From contig CAVWOM010000017.1 of the NCBI GenBank assembly GCA_963756575.1, positions 1 to 64,000 of the forward strand: a DNA stretch of 64,000 bases, in the 5' to 3' direction. A program made the translations under genes and the position numbers. The notes below the pieces were generated by a model, which ran no database searches, was not told the origin of the DNA, and saw nothing but the letters and a program-made list of their open reading frames with translations. Positions 32,275 through 41,534 of this stretch are shown here, one piece after another; position 1 is the first letter of the stretch, and every line of letters starts with the position of its first letter. Source of the DNA: Palsa-504 sp963756575. GTDB taxonomy: Bacteria; Actinomycetota; Actinomycetes; Streptosporangiales; Streptosporangiaceae.

Positions 32275-35200
32275 ATGTCTCAGAAGCGGCCTGGCGTGAT
32301 GGTGCGCGCTCTCATCCGCCGTGGGAACCGGAAGCTGGTAAGGCGCTCCACCAGCCGGATGCGCCGCGTGAGCGCCGCGGCGGCCGTGCTCGCCGGCGGC
32401 ATGGCCGGTGCCGTGGCCGTCGCGCCGCCCGCGTTCGCGGGCACGCCCTGTACGGCTGCCGCCCTGATTTCGGCGATCACGGCGGCCAACACGGCGAACG
32501 GCACCGTCACCCTCACCAGCGGCTGCACCTACACCCTGACGGCCAGCAACAACACCACCGATAACGGCGGCGTCGGCCTGCCCGACATCACCGGGAACGT
32601 GACGATCCAGGGCAGCGGGGCCACCATCGCCCGGTCCACCGCGTCCGGCACCCCGGTGTTCCGCATCTTCGACGTCTCGGCCTCGGGCAACCTGACGCTG
32701 AACTCGGTGACGATCAGCAACGGCCTGGCCAGCAACGGCCAGCAGGGCGGCGGGGGCATCTTCAACCACGGCGCGCTGACCGTCACCGGCAGCACGTTCA
32801 CGAATAACTCCGCGCCGTCGTCCACCGGCACCTCCGGCGGCGGCATCAACAACAGCGGCAGCCTGAGCCTTTCGACCAGCACGTTCACCGGCAACTCGGC
32901 CCAGGAGGGCGGCGGGGTCTTCAACCAGAAGACCGCGACGATCGCCAACGACACCTTCTCCGGCAACAATGCGACCATCTTCGGCGGCGGCGCCCTGCTC
33001 AACGCGGCGGGCACGATGACGGTGACCGGGGACACGTTCACCGGGAACACTGGGCCGGGCGGCGGCGCGATCGACAACGACACCACGCTGAACATCAGCG
33101 ACAGCACGTTCAGCGGCAACACGGCCGGCACCAACGGCGGCGGCGCCATCATCAACTTCGGCCCCACCACGGCGACCCAGACGACCATCTCGGGCAACAG
33201 CTCCCCGTACGGCGCGAACATCTTGAACTACACCGGCAACACGCTCAAGCTCAGCATGAGCATCGTGGCCAACGGCCAGGGTGGCGGCCCCAACTGCGGC
33301 GGCGGGGCCGCCGTCACCGACGGCGGCTACAACATCGACACCGGGCCGACGTGCGGCTTCTCCGCGGCCAGCCACTCGATGAGCAGCACCCAGCCGCAGC
33401 TCGGCCCCCTGGCCAGCAACGGCGGTCCGACCCAGACCATGGCGCTGCCGGCCGGCAGCCCGGCCGTCGACGCCATCCCGGCGAGCACGTCCGGCTGCTC
33501 CGGGACGACGGACCAGCGCGGCATCACCAGGCCACAGGGGACCGGGTGTGACGTCGGCGCGTACGAGCTGGTCCAGGGGCAACGGGAACCCCTCGGTGCC
33601 GGCCGGCCTGACGGTCACCGGCACCACGGCCACCTCGGTGTCCCTGTCCTGGAACGCTTCCTCCGGCAACCCCACCGGCTACACCGTGTACCGGAACGGC
33701 AAGTCCGTCGGCACCACCGGCGGTCCCAGCGCCACCACGTACACGGACCTGACGGCATCGCCGTCCACCACGTACACCTACACGGTCGACGCTTTCAGCG
33801 GGAACAACCACTCGGCGCAGTCCGCGCCGGCGCACGCGACCACACCCGCGCCCGGCGGCACCACCGCGGTGCAGGGCGGCGCGGTGTCGACGGCGGCGCA
33901 GGCGACCAGCGCCACGATCACCTTGTCCGCCCCGGTGCACGCGGGCGACCTGCTCGTCGGCTGGTTCGGCGAGTACAGCTCGTCCGGGCAGGTGAAGGTC
34001 TCCGACAACGTCAACGGCGCGTGGACCCGCAGCACCGCCTCGACCACGTTCGGAGCGGCGGCGGTGACATCGCGCTGTACTACCTGCAGAACTCGGCGGC
34101 CGCGCCGAACGGCCTGACCATCACCATCTCGGCGTCGAGCGCGACGTACCTCGAAGGAGCGGTCGGCGAGTACAGCGGGGTGGCCACGGCCGGCGCCCTC
34201 GACCAGGTCGCGGTGGCCAAGGGCACCGGCAGCACGGTCGACTCCGGGCCGACCGCCGCGGTGGGCGCGGGCGAACTGGTCGTCGGCGGCATCTTGACGG
34301 GCGGCTCACCCGGCACCGTGACCGCCGGATCCTCGCAGGGCCAGAGCTACACCATGCTGGCGCAGAGCAGCGGGCTGTCATCCGACCTGGAAGACATCCT
34401 GTCCGGCGCCGCGGGTGCGCAGGACGCGCGGGCCACGTTCGGCACGGCCACCGACTGGTACGCGGTCGCGGCCACGTTCCACACGTTCGGGTCGGGCAAC
34501 ACCACCCCGCCCAGCGTCCCGACGGGTCTCACCGACCCCACCGACACGGCCAGCTCGGTCGGGCTGAGCTGGAACGCCTCGACCGACAGCACCGGGACGC
34601 TGGCGGGCTACACCGTCTACCGCAACGGCACGTCGATCGGCACCACCAACGCCGGCACGACCACGTTCACCGACTCGGCCGTGCAGCCGTCCACGACGTA
34701 CTCCTACACGGTGGATGCCTTCGATACCGCGGGCAACCACTCCGCCCAGTCCTCTCCGGCGCTGCCGGTGACCACGCCAGCGGCGCCGCCGCCCAGCGCG
34801 AAGTGGGTGCAGGGCGGCGTGAACTCCAGCGGCGCGCCGGTGACGAGCGTCACGATCACGCTGACCAGCCCGGTCGGCGCGGGCGATCTGCTGGTCGGCT
34901 GGTTCGGCCAGTACAATTCCTCTGGCCAGGTCACGGTGTCGGACAACGTCAACGGGGCCTGGACCCGCAGCAGCGCCTCCACCTCCTACGGCGGCGGCAG
35001 CGGTGACATCGCGCTGTACTACCGGCAGAACTCGGCGGCGGCCCCGGGCGGCCTGACGATCACGATCACCGCCACCAACGCGACCTACCTCGAGGGCGTC
35101 GCCGCTGACTACTCGGGCGTGGCGGCGACCGGGGCCCTGGACCAGGTGTCGGTGGCGAAGGGCAACAGCACCAGCGTCAACTCCGGGCCGACGGCCTCGG

Positions 35201-35430
35201 TCGGCGCAGGCGAGGTCGTCGTCGGCGCCGTGCTAACCGGCGGATCGCCCGGCACGGTTACCGCAGGATCCTCACAAGGCCAGGCCTTCACCATGCGCAC
35301 TCAATGGGGCTCCGGGTCGGCCGACCTGGAAGACATCCTGGTGAGCGCCGCGGGTGCCCAGGATGCCACCGCCACCTTCTCGTCCGCTACCGACTGGTAT
35401 GCCGTAGCCGCGGTATTCCACCCGGCCTGA
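32275..35430 (+). CDS. Secreted beta-helix protein with fibronectin type III modules
   Basis: An exported protein of about 1051 residues. A long signal peptide (VSAAAAVLAGGMAGAVAVAP ending in AFAG) precedes a right-handed beta-helix of the choice-of-anchor Q type, residues about 60-430, with repeated FTGNS/GGGI rungs. Then come two copies of a unit made of a fibronectin type III domain (SWNASxxxPTGYTVYRNG) and a module with LVGWFGxYSSSGQVxVSDNV and GDIALYYxQNSAAAP. Between about 33578 and 34055 the protein-like translation is in another frame: an extra G in CAGGGGC and a missing G in GGAGCGG cancel each other. The literal frame stays open throughout. Likely a cell-surface or glycan-binding protein. 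Confidence 0.75.
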   Translation: MSQKRPGVMVRALIRRGNRKLVRRSTSRMRRVSAAAAVLAGGMAGAVAVAPPAFAGTPCTAAALISAITAANTANGTVTLTSGCTYTLTASNNTTDNGGVGLPDITGNVTIQGSGATIARSTASGTPVFRIFDVSASGNLTLNSVTISNGLASNGQQGGGGIFNHGALTVTGSTFTNNSAPSSTGTSGGGINNSGSLSLSTSTFTGNSAQEGGGVFNQKTATIANDTFSGNNATIFGGGALLNAAGTMTVTGDTFTGNTGPGGGAIDNDTTLNISDSTFSGNTAGTNGGGAIINFGPTTATQTTISGNSSPYGANILNYTGNTLKLSMSIVANGQGGGPNCGGGAAVTDGGYNIDTGPTCGFSAASHSMSSTQPQLGPLASNGGPTQTMALPAGSPAVDAIPASTSGCSGTTDQRGITRPQGTGCDVGAYELVQGQREPLGAGRPDGHRHHGHLGVPVLERFLRQPHRLHRVPERQVRRHHRRSQRHHVHGPDGIAVHHVHLHGRRFQREQPLGAVRAGARDHTRARRHHRGAGRRGVDGGAGDQRHDHLVRPGARGRPARRLVRRVQLVRAGEGLRQRQRRVDPQHRLDHVRSGGGDIALYYLQNSAAAPNGLTITISASSATYLEGAVGEYSGVATAGALDQVAVAKGTGSTVDSGPTAAVGAGELVVGGILTGGSPGTVTAGSSQGQSYTMLAQSSGLSSDLEDILSGAAGAQDARATFGTATDWYAVAATFHTFGSGNTTPPSVPTGLTDPTDTASSVGLSWNASTDSTGTLAGYTVYRNGTSIGTTNAGTTTFTDSAVQPSTTYSYTVDAFDTAGNHSAQSSPALPVTTPAAPPPSAKWVQGGVNSSGAPVTSVTITLTSPVGAGDLLVGWFGQYNSSGQVTVSDNVNGAWTRSSASTSYGGGSGDIALYYRQNSAAAPGGLTITITATNATYLEGVAADYSGVAATGALDQVSVAKGNSTSVNSGPTASVGAGEVVVGAVLTGGSPGTVTAGSSQGQAFTMRTQWGSGSADLEDILVSAAGAQDATATFSSATDWYAVAAVFHPA

Positions 35431-35444
35431 ACAGCAGGAGAGCG

Positions 35445-36188
35445 ATGGAACGTGATTCCGCGGCCGCGGCCCTCAATGGCGGCCAGCCGCCCGCGCCGGA
35501 CCCCTCGGAGACCGACCGGATCCGCGCCGTCTACCGCAGTTACGACGTCCAGGACCGCTGGCTGCGCAAGCGCGACCCGGCCAACCCCGGATTCAGCGAG
35601 CTGCAGGCCGAACGCTGGCGGAAGATCGCCGGCATCATCGGCGCGAGGCTCCGCGGGGTATCGCCCCTGCGGGTAATGGACGTCGGCTGCGGCCGGGGCT
35701 CCGACCTGGGGCACATCGCCGGACTGCGGCCGGACGCCGAACTCTTCGGGGTGGACCTGAGCGAGGAGCGGGTCGCAGCGGCCAGGCGGGCCGTCCCGGG
35801 CGCCACGCTCTGGGTCGGGGAAGGGGGCACCCTGCCCTTCCCCGACCGGTCGGTCCAGCTCGTGATGCTCTCCACGGTGCTCAGCTCGATCCTGGATCCG
35901 GCCACCAGGCGCCAGGTAGCGGCGGAGGCCTACCGGATCGTCGCCGACGACGGCATCCTGCTCATCTACGACATCAGGCTGCCGAGCCCGGCCAATCCCA
36001 ACGTATGCCGGATCGGCAAGAGAGAACTCGGCGCGCTGCTGCCCGCCGCGCGCATCCGGCCGCACTCCGTCACCCTGCTGCCGCCCATGGCCCGGAGCCT
36101 GTGCCGCCGCTGGCCGGGCCTGTACCGTCCGCTGGCCAGCGTCCGGCCGCTCCGCAGCCACTACCTGTCGGTCGTGGCCAGGCCATGA
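35445..36188 (+). CDS. Class I SAM-dependent methyltransferase
   Basis: A 247-residue methyltransferase with motif I VMDVGCGRGSDLGHIA, motif II LFGVDLSEERVAAARRA and post-motif residues GTLPFPDRSVQLVMLSTVLS. The acceptor is unknown; a sugar hydroxyl of the exported glycan is possible from context. ATG at 35445 has AGCAGGAGAGCG before it and lies 14 bases after the beta-helix gene. It overlaps the next gene by four bases (ATGA). Confidence 0.85.
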   Translation: MERDSAAAALNGGQPPAPDPSETDRIRAVYRSYDVQDRWLRKRDPANPGFSELQAERWRKIAGIIGARLRGVSPLRVMDVGCGRGSDLGHIAGLRPDAELFGVDLSEERVAAARRAVPGATLWVGEGGTLPFPDRSVQLVMLSTVLSSILDPATRRQVAAEAYRIVADDGILLIYDIRLPSPANPNVCRIGKRELGALLPAARIRPHSVTLLPPMARSLCRRWPGLYRPLASVRPLRSHYLSVVARP

Positions 36189-37024
36189 TTTCCAGCGTCC
36201 GCCGGGCGATCGCCGGTCTGGCTGTGCTCGCCATCGCGGGCTGCAGCGGGAACCCGACGTCCGCTTCCTGGTCGGTAACCACCTTGCACTACACGCCGAA
36301 CAGTAATTTCAGCTCATCCGGCCAGTACCTGCCCGGGTCCGACGGCTTCAACCTGGCCGACGTCAATGCCTACCAGAAGGGCAAGATGGACCGTCTGCCC
36401 GGCCATGCGCGGGGGCTGGTGTGGATCGGCAAATGCAATGGTGCCAGCGCGGCCTTCCGCGCTGCCGTCGACGCCTTCGCGGGCGATCCCAAGCTGTTCG
36501 GCTTCTATGTCATGGATGAGCCCAACCCGACGGACTGCCCGACCGCGCAGCTGCTCGCCGAGAACAACTGGATCCACGCGCACGTCCCGGGCGCCCGGAC
36601 GTTCGCCATCCTGGAGAACCTGGGCAGCGAGACGAACCCGACGTTCGACGGTTCCTACACCCCGCAGGACTCCGGGCTTAACCTGGTCGGCCTGGATCCC
36701 TACCCGGTGCGGTCCGAGCTGCGCTCTCCTGACTATGGCGAGATCTCGCAGTACGTGACCGCGGCCGAGGCGCAGGGCTGGCCCCAGTCCTCGCTGGTGC
36801 CGGTGTACCAGGCCTTCGGCGGCGGTAACTACCCTGACGACGCCAAGGGCTACTGGGTGCTGCCCACCGCGGCGCAGGAACGTCAGATGCTCGCCACCTG
36901 GGCGGCACTCGTCCCCGATCCGAAGTTCGACTACGTATACAGCTGGGGTTCGCAGGAGGGCGACACGTCCCTGAACCAGTCGCCCGCCCTGCAGTCCGTG
37001 TTCATGGCCAAGAACAAGGATTAG
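36185..37024 (+). CDS. Glycosidase-like lipoprotein
   Basis: A 279-residue exported lipoprotein with lipobox LAIAGC at about residues 15-20. The mature part looks like a TIM-barrel hydrolase: KLFGFYVMDEPNPTDCP holds a candidate acid Glu, then NLVGLDPYPVRS, VPVYQAFGGGNY and DYVYSWGSQEGD. I cannot name the family with certainty; it resembles secreted glycoside hydrolase-like proteins. ATG overlaps the methyltransferase stop. Its place at the end of the glycan-linked genes suggests processing or binding of the surface polymer. Confidence 0.65.
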   Translation: MISSVRRAIAGLAVLAIAGCSGNPTSASWSVTTLHYTPNSNFSSSGQYLPGSDGFNLADVNAYQKGKMDRLPGHARGLVWIGKCNGASAAFRAAVDAFAGDPKLFGFYVMDEPNPTDCPTAQLLAENNWIHAHVPGARTFAILENLGSETNPTFDGSYTPQDSGLNLVGLDPYPVRSELRSPDYGEISQYVTAAEAQGWPQSSLVPVYQAFGGGNYPDDAKGYWVLPTAAQERQMLATWAALVPDPKFDYVYSWGSQEGDTSLNQSPALQSVFMAKNKD

Positions 37025-37052
37025 CCGGTCACGCCGCTGCGGCGTGACCGGC
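37024..37052. terminator. Bidirectional terminator hairpin
   Basis: A perfect 13-bp stem (GCCGGTCACGCCG and its complement) with loop CTG begins at the last base of the lipoprotein stop codon and lies just beyond the stop of the convergent S9 peptidase gene. It probably stops transcription from both sides. Confidence 0.75.
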
Positions 37053-37064
37053 GACGTCGCCTGA

Positions 37065-38909
37065 CTACTCCTCGAAACGCCCGCCCAGGTACTTGGCCAG
37101 GAACCGCTCGGCGGCCGCGTAGAACTTGAGCCGGTTCTCCGGCTTGGCGAAGCCGTGGCCCTCGTCGGGGAACAGCATGTACTCGTAGTCGATCCCGGCG
37201 TCCTTGAGCGCCGCGACGATCTGCTCCGACTCGGCCTGCTTGACCCGCGGGTCGTTGGCCCCCTGCGCGATGAGCAGCGGGATGCGGATGTCCCGGGCCC
37301 GCGACAGCGGCGAGCGGGACCACAGGAATTCCTTGTCGGTCTCCGGGTTGCCGACCCGCCGGTAAAGCTGCGCCGCCATCGGCTTCCAGTACGGCGGGAT
37401 CGTCTCGAGCAGTGTCTGCAGGTTGGACGGGCCGACGATGTCCACCGCGCAGCAGAAAACGTCCGGGGTGAACGCCGCGCCCACCAGGGCCGCGTAGCCG
37501 CCGTAGGACCCGCCGTAGATGGCGACCTTATCCGGGTCGGCCCAGCCCTGGTCGACGGTGTACTGGACCGCGTCCAGCAGGTCGTCGTGCATCTTGGCGC
37601 CCCACTCACGGTCGCCGGCCGACACGAACGACTTGCCGTAGCCGGTCGAGCCCCGGTAGTTCACCTGCACGCACAGGTAGCCGCGGTTGGCCAGCCACTG
37701 CGCCTCGGGGTCCCAGCCCCAGGCGTCGCGGGCCTGCGGGCCGCCGTGCACGTTGAGCACGGCGGGCAGCCCGGTCCGCGCGCCGTCCGGCGGGAAGGTG
37801 ACGTACCCGTGCACCGTCAGCCCGTCGCGCGCCTTGAACGAGAACGGCTCCATGCGGGCCAGCCCGTAGTCCGACAGCTCCGGGCGGCTGGAGAACAGGT
37901 GGCGGCCGGTGCGGGTGGCCCGGTCGAAGGCGTAGTACTGGATCGGGCCGGCGTCGTCCATGAACGCGATCAGCCAGGTCGAATCGGCCTCGTCGCGGCC
38001 GATCGGCTGCGGGTCGCCGTGGTGGAGCGCCGCGATGGCCTCCCAGTCCGCCGCTACCGACGGGTCGAGCACGTGGTACTCGGTGCGGTCCTTGAGCACC
38101 TCGACGATCTGCGGTTCCTTCGTGTCCGGGTGCAGCATGGCGCCCGCCACGTCCGCCTCCGGGTCTTCGAGCAGTATCTGGGTGCCGCCGGACGCCAGGT
38201 CGACCTTGACCAGCCGGCCGGTGTCGGTGCCGGCCGAGCTGATCGCGAGCAGCGAGCTCCCGTCGCCGGTGAACGCCAGCACGTCGCTGGCCGGGGCGTC
38301 GTCGGCGGTGATGGTGAGCAGCGTCCGCCAGTCCGCGTCGGCGCTGTCGCGGATCAGCAGGTCGAACCCGCCGTCGGGCAGCGGCGCGATCGCGCCGCGG
38401 ACAACCATGTCCTCGTCCGCGAGCCAGCCGGCGTAACCAGGGTTCTCGATCAGCTTTTCCAGCTCGCCGGTAGTCAGGTCCAGCTTGAAGACGTCGTGCA
38501 GCTGCGGGTTCTCGCGGTTCATCGCCACCAGCACCTCGTTGCGGTGGCTCTTGCGGGTGGCGATGATCTGCGCCTGGATGTCCTTGAACGGCGTCAGGTC
38601 GCGCCGGGCCATCGTCTCCATGTCGACGTCGTACAGCCGCCAGTTCTCGTCGCCGCCGGTGTCCTGCTGATATAGCAGGTGCCTGCCGTCCCAGGCCCAG
38701 GCGAACGCCCGGATGCCGCGGTCGGTGTCGGCGGTGACGACCTGGGCGGCGGCCCAGTCCACGCCCGAGGATGTGACCGGCGCGGCCCACACGTTCAGCA
38801 CCCCCTCGTGAGGGGCGATCCAGGCCAGCTGGCGGCCGTCGGGCGAGATACGCGGGCTGACCCGTTCGGGGTTACCGAAGAGCACTTCACGGGGGATGAG
38901 TTCGACCAT
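37065..38909 (-). CDS. S9 family prolyl oligopeptidase-type peptidase
   Basis: A 614-residue serine peptidase. Residues about 20-340 form a beta-propeller (ISPDGRQLAWIAPHEG, IRAFAWAWDGRHLLYQQD). The C-terminal alpha/beta hydrolase has the nucleophile elbow YGGSYGGYAALVG, the Asp in QGANDPRV and the His in DEGHGFAKPENRL. No signal peptide, so cytoplasmic turnover of short peptides is likely. ATG at 38909 is chosen since PREVLFGNPERVSPRISPDG begins the propeller. The gene is separated from the upstream aldehyde dehydrogenase by 34 bases and both are on the minus strand. Confidence 0.9.
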   Translation of the reverse strand: MVELIPREVLFGNPERVSPRISPDGRQLAWIAPHEGVLNVWAAPVTSSGVDWAAAQVVTADTDRGIRAFAWAWDGRHLLYQQDTGGDENWRLYDVDMETMARRDLTPFKDIQAQIIATRKSHRNEVLVAMNRENPQLHDVFKLDLTTGELEKLIENPGYAGWLADEDMVVRGAIAPLPDGGFDLLIRDSADADWRTLLTITADDAPASDVLAFTGDGSSLLAISSAGTDTGRLVKVDLASGGTQILLEDPEADVAGAMLHPDTKEPQIVEVLKDRTEYHVLDPSVAADWEAIAALHHGDPQPIGRDEADSTWLIAFMDDAGPIQYYAFDRATRTGRHLFSSRPELSDYGLARMEPFSFKARDGLTVHGYVTFPPDGARTGLPAVLNVHGGPQARDAWGWDPEAQWLANRGYLCVQVNYRGSTGYGKSFVSAGDREWGAKMHDDLLDAVQYTVDQGWADPDKVAIYGGSYGGYAALVGAAFTPDVFCCAVDIVGPSNLQTLLETIPPYWKPMAAQLYRRVGNPETDKEFLWSRSPLSRARDIRIPLLIAQGANDPRVKQAESEQIVAALKDAGIDYEYMLFPDEGHGFAKPENRLKFYAAAERFLAKYLGGRFEE

Positions 38910-38943
38910 GACCCCATGCCTATCACACGGAGCGAGAACGTCC

Positions 38944-40410
38944 TTACCCGGAGAACCAGCGCGCGGGGGCCGGGCTGATGTTGTGGTAAATGTGCTTCTT
39001 TTCCTGGTATTCCTCCAGGCCGGAGGGGCCGAGCTCACGGCCGATGCCCGACTTGCCGAACCCGCCCCATTCCGCTTGCGGAAGGTAGGGGTGGTAATCG
39101 TTGATCCACACGGTGCCGTGCCGGAGCGCGCCGGCCACCCGTTCGGCCTGTCCCGCGTCGGCGGTCCATACCGCCCCGGCCAGGCCGTAAGCGGTGTCGT
39201 TGCCGAGCCGGATCGCCTCCTCCTCGGTGCTGAACCGCTCGACGGTCACGACCGGGCCGAACACCTCGTCCTGGACCACGGCCATCTCGCGGTGGCATCC
39301 GGCGAACACGGTGGGCCGCAGGAAGAACCCGGCGGCCAGGTCCGGGTCCGGGGGTCGCTGGCCGCCGGCCAGCAGGTTCGCCCCTTCGGACAGTCCCAGC
39401 TGGATATAGCGCTCCACCTTCGCGCGGTGCGCCGCGGAGATCAGCGGGCCGCACTCGGTCTGCGGGTCGAGGCCGCCGCCCAGCCGGATCCGGTCGGCCC
39501 GGGCGGCCAGTTCGGCGACGAAGGTGTCGTGCAGCGAATCCTGCACGATCAGCCGCGCGCCGGCCGAGCAGACCTGTCCCGAATGCAGGAAGGCGCCGGT
39601 CAGCGCGTTGTCCACCACCGTGTCGAAGTCGGTGCCGTCGAACACGATGTTGGGGTTCTTGCCGCCGAGTTCGAGCGCCACCCGCCGAACCCCGCGCGCC
39701 GCCGCGGCCATAATCTTCTCACCGGTGGCCAGGCCGCCGGTGAAGGAGATCAGGTCCACCCCCGGGTGCGCGACCAGTGCCTGCCCGGCCGTGCCGCCCT
39801 GGCCGAGCAGCAGGTTCAGCACGCCGGGCGGCAGGTCCGCTTCCTCGAAGAGCCCGGTCAGGGCCACCGTGGACAGCGGGGTCAGCTCGCTGGGCTTGAT
39901 CACGGCCGTGTTGCCCGCGGCCAGGGCCGGCGCGAGCTTCCACGAGATCTGCAGCAGGGGGTAGTTCCACGGCGCGATGAGCGCGCAGACGCCGACCGGC
40001 TCGTGGGTGATCCGGCTCACCACACCCAGCCGCCCGGGATCGACGACCCGTCCCGCGTCGGCGCCCGCGATCCCCGCGTAGTAGCGGAACACCGCGGTGG
40101 TGTCGTCCACGTCGGCCCGGGCCTCGTTCAGCGTCTTGCCGGTGTCCAGGCTCTCGGTGTGCGCCAGCTGCTCGCGGTCCCGCTGCAGCAGGTCGGCGAT
40201 CTTGGCGAGCAGCGCGGCCCGGTCGGTCACTGTCGACCGGCGCCACGGCCCGTCGAACGCCTCCCGGGCCGCGGCGACGGCGGCGTCGACGTCGGCGGCG
40301 CCGGCCTCGGCCAGGGTGTCCAGCGGGGTCGCGTCGAACGGGTTGATGGTCTGCGCCGTGCCGCCGTCCGCGGCCTCGGTCCACTTCCCCCCGATGTACA
40401 GATACCTCAC
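38944..40410 (-). CDS. Aldehyde dehydrogenase, betaine-aldehyde type
   Basis: A 488-residue NAD(P)-dependent aldehyde dehydrogenase. Motifs include ALIAPWNYPLLQISWKLAPA, FTGGLATGEKI, the general base Glu in ALELGGKNPNIVFDG, the nucleophile Cys in GQVCSAGARLIV and EVFGPVV. The sequence is closest in style to betaine-aldehyde or gamma-aminobutyraldehyde dehydrogenases. If so, it could fit polyamine breakdown, with glnA2 elsewhere in the window; this is speculative. GTG at 40410 is preceded by GGGAGAG. Downstream is the S9 peptidase. Confidence 0.9.
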   Translation of the reverse strand: MRYLYIGGKWTEAADGGTAQTINPFDATPLDTLAEAGAADVDAAVAAAREAFDGPWRRSTVTDRAALLAKIADLLQRDREQLAHTESLDTGKTLNEARADVDDTTAVFRYYAGIAGADAGRVVDPGRLGVVSRITHEPVGVCALIAPWNYPLLQISWKLAPALAAGNTAVIKPSELTPLSTVALTGLFEEADLPPGVLNLLLGQGGTAGQALVAHPGVDLISFTGGLATGEKIMAAAARGVRRVALELGGKNPNIVFDGTDFDTVVDNALTGAFLHSGQVCSAGARLIVQDSLHDTFVAELAARADRIRLGGGLDPQTECGPLISAAHRAKVERYIQLGLSEGANLLAGGQRPPDPDLAAGFFLRPTVFAGCHREMAVVQDEVFGPVVTVERFSTEEEAIRLGNDTAYGLAGAVWTADAGQAERVAGALRHGTVWINDYHPYLPQAEWGGFGKSGIGRELGPSGLEEYQEKKHIYHNISPAPARWFSG

Positions 40411-40605
40411 GTGATCTGCTCTCCCGCTGCTCGGCTGAAGGTCACTATAGACGGGCCGGGGAGCCGCGTTAAGAGCCGGGAACGCACGGGAAATCATCCG
40501 TCCTCGCCCGCTTGGCTGCCCGTCCGGTCTCGCCCGCGAGGTCCGCAGACTCCGGCCGGGCCAGGGTCTGGAGCCGCCCGCCAGGGCGGCCTCCCGGGGG
40601 CCGGT

Positions 40606-41115
40606 TCAGGAGAGCGGCTGGATGGCCTGGAGCGCGAGAAACAGCTCAGCGGTCGCGTTCGGGTCGGTGAGTGACCTGCCGGTACAGGACTCTAGTTTCC
40701 GGAGGCGCTGCCGGACGGTATTCGGGTGACAGAACAGCTTCCTGGCGGTCGCTGTCGCCGATCCGCCGTTGTCTGTCTCGCCTTCGTCCGGTGCGTAGGC
40801 CGCGATATAGACCAGCGCCTTGACCGCGGGCAAGCCGGCGCTGGCGTTGGTGATGACGCAGCCACCGTACGAGTGCCCGGCCAGGATGACAGGACCATCG
40901 AGGGTGGAGATGAACGAGCGGAGGTACTCGCCGTCGCTGGCGACTCCGCGGAGCGGGTTCGCCGGAGCGTAGACCTCATAGCCGCGACCGCTGAGCGAAC
41001 GGAAGACATCCGACCAGCCGGACGCGTCCGCGAACGCTCCGTGAACCAGGACGATGGTGGGTTGGCTTTGAACCGTGGCGTACCTCAGATCTTCGTGCGT
41101 GTGGCGGGTGTGCTC
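40606..41115 (-). pseudogene. Chimeric relic: alpha/beta hydrolase start joined to PucR-type HTH
   Basis: Reading minus from an in-frame stop at 41116-41118, the frame encodes the first 90 or so residues of an alpha/beta hydrolase: TIVLVHGAFADASGWSDVF, GPVILAGHSYGGCVITN and ALVYIAAYAPDEGE. It then passes without a stop into the last part of a PucR/CdaR-type regulator: TARKLFCHPNTVRQRLRKLE then SLTDPNATAELFLALQA. No usable start precedes the hydrolase part and the catalytic Asp and His are missing. This looks like two gene fragments joined by a deletion. It is separated from the aldehyde dehydrogenase start by about 195 bases with no other feature. Confidence 0.7.
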
Positions 41116-41231
41116 TCAGCATGTGGCGCGGCCGGCGGCGAGTCGATGGTCAGGGTCACAAGAAACATGCCGTTACGATGTCCGTGCGGACACCTGCGCT
41201 GTCCCGGGTGTTTTGCGGCAGGAGGGGCACC

Positions 41232-41530
41232 ATGCGTCTTGCCAGGTATCAGGCGGCCGGGCGGACCGGCGTCGGCCCTGGACCTGTCGCGCCAGGAACC
41301 CGTCGCCGTTCAGCGGCTCCTCGCTCCGGCCGTTGACCGGGCCCAGGTAGTCGGCACCGGCGGGAATTACGCCGATCACGCGGCCGAGGCGCGGACCGGG
41401 GGACTAGTGGTGGCGGAGCCGGCGTTCATGCCGTACCTGTGGGCGCCGTGATCGGGCCTGACGACGACATCGTCATCCCGGCCGATAGGCGCGTAAAGGC
41501 CATGGGCCTGGTCCACCTGGGTGAGGAGAC
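41232..41530 (+). pseudogene. Relic of a fumarylacetoacetate hydrolase family gene
   Basis: After a good RBS (GGCAGGAGGGG) an ATG begins MRLARYQAAGRTGVG, the usual N terminus of this family. The next matching part, VVGTGGNYADHAAEA and EPAFMPYLW, is in another frame and stops at 41451. A third frame then gives GAVIGPDDDIVIPADRR. Family members have about 170 further residues with the metal site, absent here. The remnant runs directly into the adenylate kinase gene, which may use its old promoter. Confidence 0.6.
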
Positions 41531-41534
41531 AAGG

